Below are positions 6,021 through 12,377 of a stretch of DNA of 12,377 nucleotides, piece by piece. The notes beneath the pieces are model-generated. The model was not told the origin of the DNA and did not search any database. It saw only the letters and a list, made by a program, of their open reading frames with translations. How positions within the stretch are numbered: position 1 is the first letter of the stretch; each line of letters begins with the position of its first letter. The position numbers and the translations under genes were made by a program. Origin of the DNA: an uncultured Terriglobus sp. (lineage in GTDB: Bacteria; Acidobacteriota; Terriglobia; Terriglobales; Acidobacteriaceae); assembly GCA_937871605.1 (NCBI GenBank), contig CALMRM010000113.1, forward strand, positions 1 to 12,377, written 5' to 3'.

Positions 6021-6782
6021 TCAGTGCTGTTGCGGATGCTCCGTGTAGTCCGCTGGCGGCTGGAAGAGTGAGGGATCCGGTTCACCGCGGCTGATGGTCT
6101 GCAACGTGGTGGTACGGACGCCGGTGCGCGGGTCTTCCATGGACTCGCGAATGTTTCTGCCAAACTCGCGTGAGTTGCAGAAATCTTGAGTGACAGTGAT
6201 AGGACGGTCATTGCCCATGAAGTCCACCGGGTACACGGTCGTGGTCCGCGTGGCCTCGCAGGGAACACCCTGAACATCCTGTGTGCCTAATTGTTCTGTC
6301 GTGTTCTTTGGCTGCAGCCGTGGTTGAATTTGCGCTCGTGGCCGTGGCGCAACCGGCGGCGGAGCCAGGAGCTGAGTCATCATTTGTATGGGTTGGGTGT
6401 GCCGGTTGGTGTCCATGCGAAAGTACTCGTGCGGCATGTTGCCATAGCCGCCCAACTGCCAGTTGGTCGAGGTCTGCGCGACCGGGTCCTGCACGCTGAT
6501 GCTGCGCATGGGTGTGCTCGCCCCCATGCCGAACATCGGTGACTCGTTCTCCATTCGGGTGCGGCCCAGGGTGTCGCGGTAGAAGGTTTCGTGCGTGATG
6601 TTGGTTATGTGGGGGCCATCCACTAGCGTCTGTACCTGCTTGTGCTCGAAAACCATGGTGACGGGATTGTTGGTCTGCGAACCCACGCTACCGCTAAAAA
6701 GCTGAACGTCACCAGAATGCACGACAATTCCCTGTGCGGTGCAGGACATGGACAGGAGAAGCAGGAAGACTGCAGGACGCAT
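6021..6782 (-). CDS. Exported protein of the tandem paralog family, first copy
   Basis: A 253-residue protein from ATG 6782, preceded by GAGGTG at a 7-base spacing. An ATG five codons earlier is less well placed. The signal peptide is MRPAVFLLLLSMSCTAQ, nearly the same pattern as in the second copy. Family segments in order: NPVTMVFEHKQVQTLVDGPH, ITNITHETFYRDTLGRTRME, ISVQDPVAQTSTNWQLGG, a variable Pro/Gln/Arg-rich middle, LGTQDVQGVPCEATRTTTVY, FMGNDRPITVTQDFCNSREF, DPRTGVRTTTLQTISRGEPD and PSLFQPPADYTEHPQQH. The cysteine pair (PCEAT, DFCNS) matches the second copy. The first and second copies are clearly the closest pair and probably a recent duplication. Exported, function unknown. It follows nfo by 62 bases but has its own promoter-like motif. 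Confidence 0.82.
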   Translation of the reverse strand: MRPAVFLLLLSMSCTAQGIVVHSGDVQLFSGSVGSQTNNPVTMVFEHKQVQTLVDGPHITNITHETFYRDTLGRTRMENESPMFGMGASTPMRSISVQDPVAQTSTNWQLGGYGNMPHEYFRMDTNRHTQPIQMMTQLLAPPPVAPRPRAQIQPRLQPKNTTEQLGTQDVQGVPCEATRTTTVYPVDFMGNDRPITVTQDFCNSREFGRNIRESMEDPRTGVRTTTLQTISRGEPDPSLFQPPADYTEHPQQH

Positions 6783-6802
6783 GGGAATGCACCTCAACCG
6801 TG

Positions 6803-6839
6803 ACGCGGGAAGTGTAGCACTGACGGGCGACGGTGGCGA
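6803..6839 (-). promoter_or_regulatory. Promoter of the first paralog (extended -10 with a -35)
   Basis: On the minus strand, GTGCTACACTTCCCGCGT (6820-6803) contains TGC-TACACT (hexamer 6816-6811). At a 17-base spacing a TCGCCA (6839-6834) matches TTGACA at four of six positions. It lies just beyond the nfo stop and 20 bases before ATG 6782. The repeat of this block before the second paralog supports function. Confidence 0.5.
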
Positions 6840-6844
6840 CTCGA

Positions 6845-7717
6845 TTACAGGGCGGCCAGCGCGCGCAGCGTGCTCACGTTGCGCAGGATGTCGCCGGGTT
6901 CGTCGACCGGCGTTTCTGCGATAAAGGCGGCATGGGCAAAGCGACTGTCGTGCAGGAGACGGCGGAAGGCGGCCGCGCCCAGGGTGCCCTCGCCGATGTG
7001 CTGGTGGCGGTCCAGTTTGCTGCCCTGCGGTGCCTTGGCATCATTGCAGTGCCACACGCGGACGCGGCGGGTGCCAAAGCTCTCTTCGATAAGCTGCACC
7101 GTTTCGGCATAGCCCTCAGGTGTGATCAAGTCGTAGCCCGCGACGTGAGTGTGGCAGGTGTCCAGGCACACATCGACCGGTGCGCAGCGGTCCAGCAGGT
7201 GCAGGAGATCGGCGATCTGGTTCAGCGTGCCACCCATGGAGAACTCGCTGCCTGCACTGTTTTCAATCAGGATGCGCAGCGGCGAATCCTGACAGCCGAG
7301 GCCGCCGATGGCACGCTCGATGTTCGCTGCCGCGTGCTGCAACGCCTCGGCACGTGTAATGCCCTTCCACGAGCCGGGGTGCAGCACCAGGTAAGTCGCA
7401 CCCAGCGCAAGCGCCCGCTCCACCTCACCGCGGAACGCTTTGGTGGAGTTTTCGCGCACGGACTCCGATTGCGAACACAGGTTGAGCAGGTACGAGGCGT
7501 GGATGACCAGCGGCGCAATGCCGTGCTGGAGAAGGCCCGTGCGCATCTTCTCCGCGTCCCCCTCGCTGACGGGTGAGGGCTTCCACTGCCGTGGCGACGA
7601 CGAGAAGATCTGGAAGCAGTCCGCACCGCAGTCCACCGCGCGCTGCACTGCCGTCCAGGTGCCGCCACTGGTGGACAGGTGGATGCCGATGCGGCGAGCG
7701 GGCTGTGCTGCGACCAT
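6845..7717 (-). CDS. nfo: Endonuclease IV (deoxyribonuclease IV, AP endonuclease family 2)
   Basis: A 290-residue protein from ATG 7717. The start keeps MVAAQPARRIGIHLSTSGG and avoids overlap with the divergent gene at 7767. Endonuclease IV cuts DNA 5' to abasic sites and removes 3' blocking groups in base excision repair, in the cytoplasm. All three-zinc-site ligands known from E. coli Nfo can be placed: His73 (IHASYLLNL), His113 (LHPGS), Glu152 (IENSAGS), Asp186 and His189 (LDTCH), His223 (WHCND), Asp237 and His239 (DRH), and Glu268 (AETP). Their spacing matches the E. coli enzyme closely, and the length is normal. It starts a minus-strand run that continues into the paralog genes, 62 bases away. 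It faces the DUF6526 gene across only 49 bases. Confidence 0.95.
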   Translation of the reverse strand: MVAAQPARRIGIHLSTSGGTWTAVQRAVDCGADCFQIFSSSPRQWKPSPVSEGDAEKMRTGLLQHGIAPLVIHASYLLNLCSQSESVRENSTKAFRGEVERALALGATYLVLHPGSWKGITRAEALQHAAANIERAIGGLGCQDSPLRILIENSAGSEFSMGGTLNQIADLLHLLDRCAPVDVCLDTCHTHVAGYDLITPEGYAETVQLIEESFGTRRVRVWHCNDAKAPQGSKLDRHQHIGEGTLGAAAFRRLLHDSRFAHAAFIAETPVDEPGDILRNVSTLRALAAL

Positions 7718-7755
7718 GCCCCATGCTAGCGAACCTATGCGAGACTTGGTGGGAC

Positions 7756-7761
7756 AAGGAG
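7756..7761 (+). promoter_or_regulatory. Ribosome binding site of the DUF6526 gene
   Basis: AAGGAG lies 5 bases before the ATG at 7767. It settles the start and excludes the longer upstream frame that reads antisense through nfo. Confidence 0.7.
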
Positions 7762-7766
7762 CCGCA

Positions 7767-8180
7767 ATGGCAGAGCAGCAAACGTACAAGAACCACGCGC
7801 GCAGAGACTATGCCTATCTCGCGCTGACCGTGCTGAACCTCACGCTGTTTATTACGGCCGCCGTTCAGTTGCTACGCCACTATGACCTTCTGCACTGGTT
7901 CCTCTTGGGCTTGGCAGTTTCCGCCGGGTCCGCTGGCAGGGCGGCGCAGCACTACGCACTCAAAAACCAGAATCGTCTCATCCGGCTCGAGGAGAATGTG
8001 CGCCTGCACCACCTGAGCGTGGACCCTTCCGGCCTGACCATGCGGCAGATGATCGCGCTGCGCTTTGCCAGCGACGCCGAAGTGCCCGCGCTGGCGCGGC
8101 GTGCGGAGTCGGAGCGACTGGATTCCAAAGCAATTAAGCAGGCAATCCAGCAGTGGCGTGCCGACCACGATCGCGTGTAA
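7767..8180 (+). CDS. DUF6526 family membrane protein
   Basis: A 137-residue protein with a good ribosome binding site and TAA stop. The start MAEQQTYKNHARRDYAYLAL is typical of the family. Two hydrophobic segments (about residues 15-35 and 44-60) make a membrane hairpin. They are followed by a conserved cytoplasmic part: NRLIRLEENVRLHHL, MRQMIALRFASDAEVPALAR, and LDSKAIKQAIQQWRADHDRV. The family is common in Terriglobia and Bacteroidetes, with no known function that I can state. It is the first gene of the plus-strand run leading to tolB, 101 bases away, so cotranscription with tolB is possible but not shown. The run of T at 8189-8194 after the stop has no good stem before it, so I do not call a terminator there. 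Confidence 0.85.
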   Translation: MAEQQTYKNHARRDYAYLALTVLNLTLFITAAVQLLRHYDLLHWFLLGLAVSAGSAGRAAQHYALKNQNRLIRLEENVRLHHLSVDPSGLTMRQMIALRFASDAEVPALARRAESERLDSKAIKQAIQQWRADHDRV

Positions 8181-8281
8181 GCGGTAGCCCTTTTTTGTGC
8201 TGCGTGCGCGCGGAGGTATTCATCTCAGCACAGGCCGCTGCACTTTCCTGCACGGGGCGTCTACCATAGGGAGCGATGACG

Positions 8282-9610
8282 ATGCGTTCCCTCTCATCCC
8301 TGTTTCGCTGTGCCCTGCTGCTGCTGGGCGTCACCTGCGCTGCCGTGCTGCACGCGCAGGACAACGTGTTTACCGGCACCAACACGGGCGCGGACCGCGT
8401 GCGCATTGCGGCGGCGGACTTCAAGGCCGGATCGGCCGATGCCGCCAACCTGAAGCGCGTGTTCGACACCGTGCTGTTCAGCGACCTGGGCAATGCCGGC
8501 GTGTTCGACCTGATGTCGAAGAGCCTGCAGCCGCAAACGCAACCCGGCTCACCCGCAGAACTCAAGCTGACGGACTGGAGCGGCGGTGCGACCAACGCGT
8601 CGTTTGTCGCGTTCGGCTCGTATGGTGTTTCGGGCGGGCGTTCGACCGTGAACGGCTACGTGTTCGACACCCACAACATGCAGTACCCGCAGGTGCTGGG
8701 CAAGCAGTACGTGGATGCGGCGGACGAGAATGGCGCGCGCACGGTGGCGCACAAGTTTGCCGACGAAATCATCCTGCGGCTGGGCGGCGGCCTGCCGGGC
8801 ATTGCCGAGAGCAAGATTTTCTACGTGCACGCGGCGGGCGGCACCAAGGAAATCTGGGCCATGGACTATGACGGTGCCAACCCGCACGCGGTCACGCACC
8901 TGGGCACCATCTCGCTGTCGCCCCGCGTTTCGCCGGACAACTCGCGCGTGGCCTTCTCATCGCTGGGCAACGACGGCTGGCAGATTCGGGTGTTCTCGCT
9001 CCTGCTGAACCGCATGATCGCGTCGCCGAGCGGTGGCGGCACGAACCTGTCGCCAGCGTGGTCGGGCAGCGGGCAGCTGGCGTACTCGTCCTCGCGCTCG
9101 GGAGACCCTGAGATTTATGTGGCCGACGGCAACGGCAACGGCGCGCGGCGCGTAACCACCTCGCGCGGGCCGGACGTGTCGCCCACATGGAACCCCAAGA
9201 CCAATTCGCAGATTGCCTGGGTCAGCGGGCGCACAGGCCTGCCGCAGCTCTACGTGATGGACGCGGACGGCGCGGGCATTCAGCGCATGACCGATGGCGG
9301 CTATGCCACGAGCGTGTCATGGTCGCCGAACGGGCAGTTCCTGGCCTTTGCGTGGGACAGGAAGTACGGCCCGGGAGCGCCGGGCGGGCAGGACATCTAC
9401 GTGATGGATGTGGCCAGCAAACGCTGGGTGCAGCTGACCAACGGCGTGGGCCGGTGCGACTTTCCATCATGGTCGCCGGACGGTCGTCACATCGTGTATG
9501 CCGTGGGTTCAGGTGCGCGCGCGGAGATCTGGACCATGCTGGCTGACGGCACGGGCAAGCATCGTCTGCTGGGCTCCGGCAACGACATGCCAAACTGGAG
9601 TTTTCGCTAG
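8282..9610 (+). CDS. tolB: TolB, periplasmic beta-propeller of the Tol-Pal system
   Basis: I choose ATG 8282 (442 residues) because AGGGAG at 8268-8273 is 8 bases away; the ATG at 8276 would leave only 2. A signal peptide ends at VLHAQ. The N-terminal TolB_N domain follows (VRIAAADFKAGSADAANLKR ... VFDLMSKS). A six-bladed propeller of PD40/WD40-like repeats comes next, recognised by the recurring S-P-D/N-G/S strands: SLSPRVSPDNSRVAFSS, LSPAWSGSGQLAYSSSRSGD, VSPTWNPKTNSQIAWVSGR, VSWSPNGQFLAFAWD, and FPSWSPDGRHIVYAVGSG. The normal last blade ends NWSFR. TolB sits in the periplasm, binds Pal and passes force from TolA to the outer membrane during division. tolQRA are not upstream here. pal and cpoB follow on the same strand, each behind a hairpin array. 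Confidence 0.95.
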   Translation: MRSLSSLFRCALLLLGVTCAAVLHAQDNVFTGTNTGADRVRIAAADFKAGSADAANLKRVFDTVLFSDLGNAGVFDLMSKSLQPQTQPGSPAELKLTDWSGGATNASFVAFGSYGVSGGRSTVNGYVFDTHNMQYPQVLGKQYVDAADENGARTVAHKFADEIILRLGGGLPGIAESKIFYVHAAGGTKEIWAMDYDGANPHAVTHLGTISLSPRVSPDNSRVAFSSLGNDGWQIRVFSLLLNRMIASPSGGGTNLSPAWSGSGQLAYSSSRSGDPEIYVADGNGNGARRVTTSRGPDVSPTWNPKTNSQIAWVSGRTGLPQLYVMDADGAGIQRMTDGGYATSVSWSPNGQFLAFAWDRKYGPGAPGGQDIYVMDVASKRWVQLTNGVGRCDFPSWSPDGRHIVYAVGSGARAEIWTMLADGTGKHRLLGSGNDMPNWSFR

Positions 9611-9650
9611 AATGCAACGTCATTGCGGCTTCGTGTCTCAAGGACGTGCC

Positions 9651-9805
9651 TTTCGGAAGGGCATGGCTTCAGCCATGCCACAAATCCTGTAGGGAGAAGC
9701 GGTTTCAGCCGCCGAGGCCAGCTGTAAAGGAGGCTGACCTCAGGGGCTAAAGCCGATCGCTCCATGACCCATTGTTGGCATGGCTAAAGCCATGCCCTTC
9801 CGAAA
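9651..9805. repeat. Composite hairpin array 1, between tolB and pal
   Basis: Four or five hairpins stand in a row. H1 is GGCATGGCTTCAGCCATGCC at 9660-9679, perfect stem. H2 is GCGG..CCGC at 9699-9712. H3 is GAGGCCAGC 9714-9722 with GCTGACCTC 9733-9741, one mismatch. H4 is GGCTAAAGCC at 9745-9754. H5 is GGCATGGCTAAAGCCATGCC at 9777-9796, perfect. The outer units are inverted copies of a 29-base block (9651-9679 and 9777-9805) that differ at one base, beginning TTTCGGAAGG. The same order of elements returns after pal. This is a REP/BIME-like intergenic element. It may stabilise or terminate tolB mRNA. Confidence 0.8.
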
Positions 9806-9810
9806 CTGGT

Positions 9811-9827
9811 AAGGAGTACCCCGGATG
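9811..9827 (+). promoter_or_regulatory. Alternative in-frame start of pal with its own ribosome binding site
   Basis: AAGGAG at 9811-9816 lies 8 bases before an ATG at 9825, which is in frame with pal and would add 23 residues (MTTHPYTGSANMDIAPGYRA...) before the lipoprotein signal. The main start at 9894 has its own AGGAG. Both sites look functional. Confidence 0.4.
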
Positions 9828-9893
9828 ACCACGCACCCGTACACTGGAAGCGCAAACATGGACATAGCACCCGGATATCGGGCAGGAGAGGCA

Positions 9894-10649
9894 ATGAATT
9901 ATTCCGTGCGAACACGAGTGCTGCTGACACTGGCCGCAGCCACCACGCTGATGCTGGCTGGCTGCCACAAGAAGGCAAGCGCGCCACCGCCGTACACAGC
10001 ACCGGCCATTGCCGCGGCCGCCGCGCCCACAGCTACGATCACCGCATCGCCTGAGGCCATCGACGTGGGCTCGTCCGTGGTACTCACGTGGCGTACCACC
10101 GGCGCGAACTCCGTGACCATTGACGGCATCGGGCCGGTAAACCTGAGCGGCACGCAGAACGTGACGCCATCGAACAGCACCAACTTTCACCTCTCCGCGA
10201 CGGGTGACGGCGGTACGGCGGAGGCCAACGTGCGCGTCACCGTGCGTGTGCCTGTGGCGCCGACATCCGGCACGTCCAGCAACCTGGGCGACACCGGTAC
10301 AGACGCAGCCTTCCACGCCGCGGTGCAGGACGTCTTCTTCGACTATGACAGTTCCGACCTGCGGCCGGATGCTGTGGCGAACGCCAACAATGCCGCGACG
10401 TACCTGAACGCGCACACCGGCATCAAGGTGCTGATTGGCGGCTATTGCGATGAGCGTGGCTCTGCCGAATACAATCTGGCGCTGGGTGAGACGCGTGCGG
10501 GTGCCGCAAAAACGGCGCTGGTGAACGCAGGTGTGCCAGCCAGCCGCATCCGCGTGGTGAGCTATGGCAAGGAAAAGCAGTTCTGCACGGAGCAGGCTGA
10601 GAGCTGCTACCAGCAGAATCGCCGGGCGCAGTTCCTGATTGACAAGTAA
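9894..10649 (+). CDS. pal: Pal, peptidoglycan-associated outer-membrane lipoprotein with an Ig-like domain
   Basis: A 251-residue protein from ATG 9894, with AGGAG at 9884-9888. The lipoprotein signal MNYSVRTRVLLTLAAATTLM is followed by the lipobox L-A-G-C with Cys24. The next residue is His, not Asp, which agrees with outer-membrane sorting. An Ala/Pro linker leads to an Ig-like beta domain (about 47-118: ATITASPEAIDVGSSVVLTW ... SATGDGGTAEANVRVTV) that is absent from enterobacterial Pal. The OmpA-like domain fills about 144-250: VFFDYDSSDL, GGYCDERGSAEYNLALGETR, RIRVVSYGKEKQ and NRRAQFLI, which hold the peptidoglycan-binding Asp and Arg. The usual GHxDERG is GYCDERG here. Pal anchors the outer membrane to peptidoglycan and partners TolB. 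It lies between two related hairpin arrays. Confidence 0.95.
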   Translation: MNYSVRTRVLLTLAAATTLMLAGCHKKASAPPPYTAPAIAAAAAPTATITASPEAIDVGSSVVLTWRTTGANSVTIDGIGPVNLSGTQNVTPSNSTNFHLSATGDGGTAEANVRVTVRVPVAPTSGTSSNLGDTGTDAAFHAAVQDVFFDYDSSDLRPDAVANANNAATYLNAHTGIKVLIGGYCDERGSAEYNLALGETRAGAAKTALVNAGVPASRIRVVSYGKEKQFCTEQAESCYQQNRRAQFLIDK

Positions 10650-10702
10650 CTTAACCTTTGTGAGCTGCCTTCTTGACTGATGCTGAAGGAACGTCAACAA
10701 GT

Positions 10703-10862
10703 GCTTTCGGAGTGGCCTGGGTTCAGCCCTGCCCCTACAAGTGAAGAAGCCAAAGGCGTTAGCCTCCGAGGTCTGCTCCACAAAGCCGACCTCGGGGCGG
10801 GCTAAAGCCCGTCGTACCTGAAGCTGGTTTACGGCACAGCTAAAGCTGTGCCCTTCTGGATA
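10703..10862. repeat. Composite hairpin array 2, between pal and cpoB
   Basis: It has the same layout and orientation as the array before pal. A TTTCGGAGTGGCCTGGGTTC unit corresponds to the first block, but its stem is degraded. It is followed by GGCGTTAGCC (10755-10764). Next comes CCGAGGTC (10766-10773) pairing with GACCTCGG (10788-10795), then CGGGCTAAAGCCCG (10798-10811), then GGCACAGCTAAAGCTGTGCC (10833-10852) followed by CTTCTGGA. Stem sequences differ from array 1 by paired changes, so the folds are kept. It begins about 55 bases after the pal stop. Confidence 0.75.
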
Positions 10863-10919
10863 CATGATTCGGTGTCACCAGGGGATCGTAGCGTCACGTT
10901 GTAATCATTAGGAGACACC

Positions 10920-11801
10920 ATGCACAGCTTTCGCATGCTTCCCGCTACACTCGCCCTTGTCGCTGTCACACTGGCCGCGCCAGCACCGTCATTCGCCGCC
11001 AGCAAGGAGATCATCCAGCTGCAGACGCAGGTGCAGCAGCTGCTGGACCAGGTGGCACGGCTGCAGCAATCCAACGACGAGCGCATGGGTGTGCAGCGCG
11101 ATCTGATCCAGCAAACAGTCGACTCCGTCAACAAGATGTCGCAGGTAATGGACGGCCTGCAGCGGCAGGTGCGCGCGCAAAGCGAGGCGAACGGCACCGC
11201 GACCCAGCAGGTCTCCGGGCAAATGCAGTCGCTGAATGACTCTGTGGACGAGCTCAAGGCGCGGCTGGGCCGCATCGAAAAGACGTTGGGCGACCTGCAA
11301 AGCTCGCAGGCCTCCATGAGTGCCCGCATGGATACGCCTGCGACGACAGGTGGTACGCCAGCCGGTGACTTCTCTGCCCCGCCCGCCGCCGCGCCCAACG
11401 CGCCGCCGGTAGAAGACCTGTACCGCACCGCCTTCAGCGACTACAACGGTGCCAAGTACACGGTGGCCGCGGCAGAGTTCAGCGATGTGATCAAGTACTA
11501 TCCGGACGCGAACTATGCGGGTAACAGCTATTTTTACCTGGGCGAGATCGATTACAAGGCAGGCCGCTACGGTGCCGCCGCCAAGAACTACGACCACGTG
11601 AGCGAGCAGTACCCTGGCAACCCAAAGATACCGGTGGCTGAGCTACGCAAGGGCGAGGCGCTGCTGGCGCTCAAGCAGAATGACGCAGGTGTGCGCGAAT
11701 TGCGCTCCCTCATTCAGCGCTACCCCAACTCGCAGGAGGCCAGCGCCGCCCGCAGCAAGCTGAGCGGCATGGGCGTCACGGTGACGCCTCGCACCCGCTA
11801 A
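10920..11801 (+). CDS. cpoB: CpoB (YbgF), periplasmic Tol-Pal accessory protein
   Basis: A 293-residue protein. AGGAG at 10910-10914 lies 5 bases before the ATG. A signal peptide ends at PSFA. A long coiled coil follows (about 29-130: ASKEIIQLQTQVQQLLDQVA, RLGRIEKTLGDLQSSQ), as in the trimerising N-terminal part of the E. coli protein. Next is a Pro/Ala/Thr linker (about 132-160), then three TPR repeats to the end (AFSDYNGAKYTVAAAEFSDV, SYFYLGEIDYKAGRYGAAAK, LRKGEALLALKQNDAGVREL). CpoB in E. coli links Tol function with PBP1B-mediated peptidoglycan synthesis at division. Its place as third gene after tolB and pal is the usual order. It may be transcribed with pal or separately, since a hairpin array intervenes. 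Confidence 0.93.
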   Translation: MHSFRMLPATLALVAVTLAAPAPSFAASKEIIQLQTQVQQLLDQVARLQQSNDERMGVQRDLIQQTVDSVNKMSQVMDGLQRQVRAQSEANGTATQQVSGQMQSLNDSVDELKARLGRIEKTLGDLQSSQASMSARMDTPATTGGTPAGDFSAPPAAAPNAPPVEDLYRTAFSDYNGAKYTVAAAEFSDVIKYYPDANYAGNSYFYLGEIDYKAGRYGAAAKNYDHVSEQYPGNPKIPVAELRKGEALLALKQNDAGVRELRSLIQRYPNSQEASAARSKLSGMGVTVTPRTR

Positions 11802-11818
11802 GCTAACCACCTACGATT

Positions 11819-11933
11819 GTCATCCCGACCGGATCGCAGCGCAGTGGAGGGACCTGCTGTTTTGCACGGGGCAGCAGTACAGCCCGGAAGATAAACAGGT
11901 CCTTCGACTTCGCTGCGTTTCGCTCAGGATGAC
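11819..11933. repeat. Imperfect long inverted repeat of the HPERSEGS type, between convergent genes
   Basis: A 38-base arm at 11819-11856 (starting GTCATCCCGACCGGATCGCA) faces its inverted partner at 11896-11933 (reverse complement starting GTCATCCTGAGCGAAACGCA), with 31 of 38 positions identical and about 40 bases between. This sequence class recurs in many environmental bacterial genomes and is known by its frequent false translation HPERSEGS. Here it lies between the ends of cpoB and the convergent aldolase gene, where it could form a bidirectional terminator-like stem. Confidence 0.75.
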
Positions 11934-11953
11934 GAGTGTGATGCAAAAAGCAA

Positions 11954-12377
11954 TCAGGCGCGCATGGAGCGCAGCAGTTCCGCGATCTGCTGCTGTCGAT
12001 CCGCCAACGCGGGCAACAAGGGCAGGCGAGGACGCCCCCCCGCGTAGCCGGAGAGCTCCGAACCTGCTTTGATCCCTGGGATGTCCCACGGTGGGATGCC
12101 CTGCTCTGCCGCAAGCAGCCTGCCCTGCTTCTCCGCGATGATGCTGCCGCTGCCGTCCTTGTACGCAGCCCACACCTCAAAGGCAGCCTGCGGCACAGCG
12201 GCGGCAATGGGTTGCAGCAGGCCACTGGCTCCTGCACGCAGCGCCTCCGTCGCGTCAGACGCCAGCCCCCACACGATCTGGAAGCCGGTCTCTTTTGTAC
12301 GCGTCTTCAGCGTGGGCACAGGCGGCGCGGTGGCCAGCGCCGGCCCTCCGCTTAGAGCATCTGCGCTAACAAATGTG
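11954..12377 (-). CDS. Dihydrodipicolinate synthase (DapA)-like aldolase, C-terminal part
   Basis: The frame is open from the right edge (first visible residues TFVSADALSGGPALATAPPV) to the TGA at 11954-11956, so the start lies outside. The visible 140 residues are the C-terminal part of the DapA / N-acetylneuraminate lyase family of class I aldolases: a strand-helix of the (beta/alpha)8 barrel (GLASDATEALRAGASGLLQP, with the GASGL loop), then the helical C-terminal tail (IPGIKAGSELSGYAGGRPRL, PLLPALADRQQQIAELLRSM). The Schiff-base lysine and the catalytic tyrosine lie in the missing part, so true DHDPS cannot be told apart from a sugar-acid aldolase paralog. I therefore give no symbol. An internal GTG at 12319 is not the start, because homology continues past it. 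Confidence 0.82.
   Translation of the reverse strand, partial: TFVSADALSGGPALATAPPVPTLKTRTKETGFQIVWGLASDATEALRAGASGLLQPIAAAVPQAAFEVWAAYKDGSGSIIAEKQGRLLAAEQGIPPWDIPGIKAGSELSGYAGGRPRLPLLPALADRQQQIAELLRSMRA

Noticed and set aside
6833..7576. Plus-strand frame of 247 codons
   Set aside because: It mirrors endonuclease IV, whose metal ligands are all on the minus strand. It is a by-product of GC-rich coding.
8181..8281. Intrinsic terminator or promoter between DUF6526 and tolB
   Set aside because: The T run at 8189-8194 lacks a convincing stem, and the TACCAT near 8262 has no good -35 and would leave almost no leader.
9651..10862. CRISPR array
   Set aside because: The repeats are hairpins of different sequence and uneven spacing, with no constant repeat-spacer unit and no cas genes.
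9747..10865. Minus-strand frame of 372 codons
   Set aside because: It is antisense across pal and both hairpin regions, with Cys/His/Arg-rich low-quality sequence and no start signal. It is a shadow of pal.
11803..12237. Minus-strand frames containing HPERNAAKSKDLFI-type sequence
   Set aside because: These are the well-known false translations of the inverted repeat. The real gene there is the aldolase in another frame.

Overview
The window looks like part of the chromosome of an acidobacterium of the Terriglobia type (Terriglobus, Granulicella or Edaphobacter-like). This is inferred from the GC-rich background, the tolB-pal-cpoB set with an extra Ig-like domain inside Pal, the DUF6526 and DUF4159 proteins, the tandem secreted 'GNDRP / RGEPDP' family proteins and the many small GGCTxAAGCC-type hairpins. 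I name the genus only as a likelihood.

Region 1 (1-1165): the 3' part of a Tat-exported ferritin-like protein, a strong hairpin after its stop, and immediately behind that the C-terminal third of an endonuclease III gene (nth) without its catalytic N-terminal part. Region 2 (1166-3330): a stretch of visibly lower G+C (about half, against roughly 60-65% in the tol genes; hand counts of single lines). It holds a small orphan zinc-finger protein, a 16-bp perfect palindrome, and a minus-strand gene for a SEC-C / PD-(D/E)XK nuclease-like protein. A one-base indel splits the SEC-C motif from the rest. Region 3 (3325-7717, all minus strand): transcription runs from endonuclease IV (nfo) through three tandem paralogous exported proteins to a DUF4159 protein, which is itself broken by a single-base frameshift. 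The first two paralogs share a promoter-like motif just upstream of their starts, so they need not depend on the nfo promoter.

Region 4 (7767-11801, all plus strand): a DUF6526 membrane protein, then tolB, pal and cpoB, the periplasmic and outer-membrane half of the Tol-Pal envelope system. tolQ, tolR and tolA are not in the window. Two homologous composite hairpin arrays lie in the tolB-pal and pal-cpoB gaps, one on each side of pal. Region 5 (11802-12377): a long imperfect inverted repeat of the 'HPERSEGS' kind between convergent genes, then the C-terminal part of a DapA-like aldolase on the minus strand, cut by the window edge.

The most interesting items are the frameshifted SEC-C nuclease-like gene in the low-GC segment, the twin hairpin arrays bracketing pal, and the tandem paralogs with a lineage-specific cysteine pair. 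I see no rRNA, tRNA, CRISPR array or complete insertion sequence, and no clear evidence of a multi-gene novel system. The lesions in nth, the SEC-C gene and the DUF4159 gene lie between 0.9 and 4.2 kb. They could be real decay or homopolymer sequencing errors.
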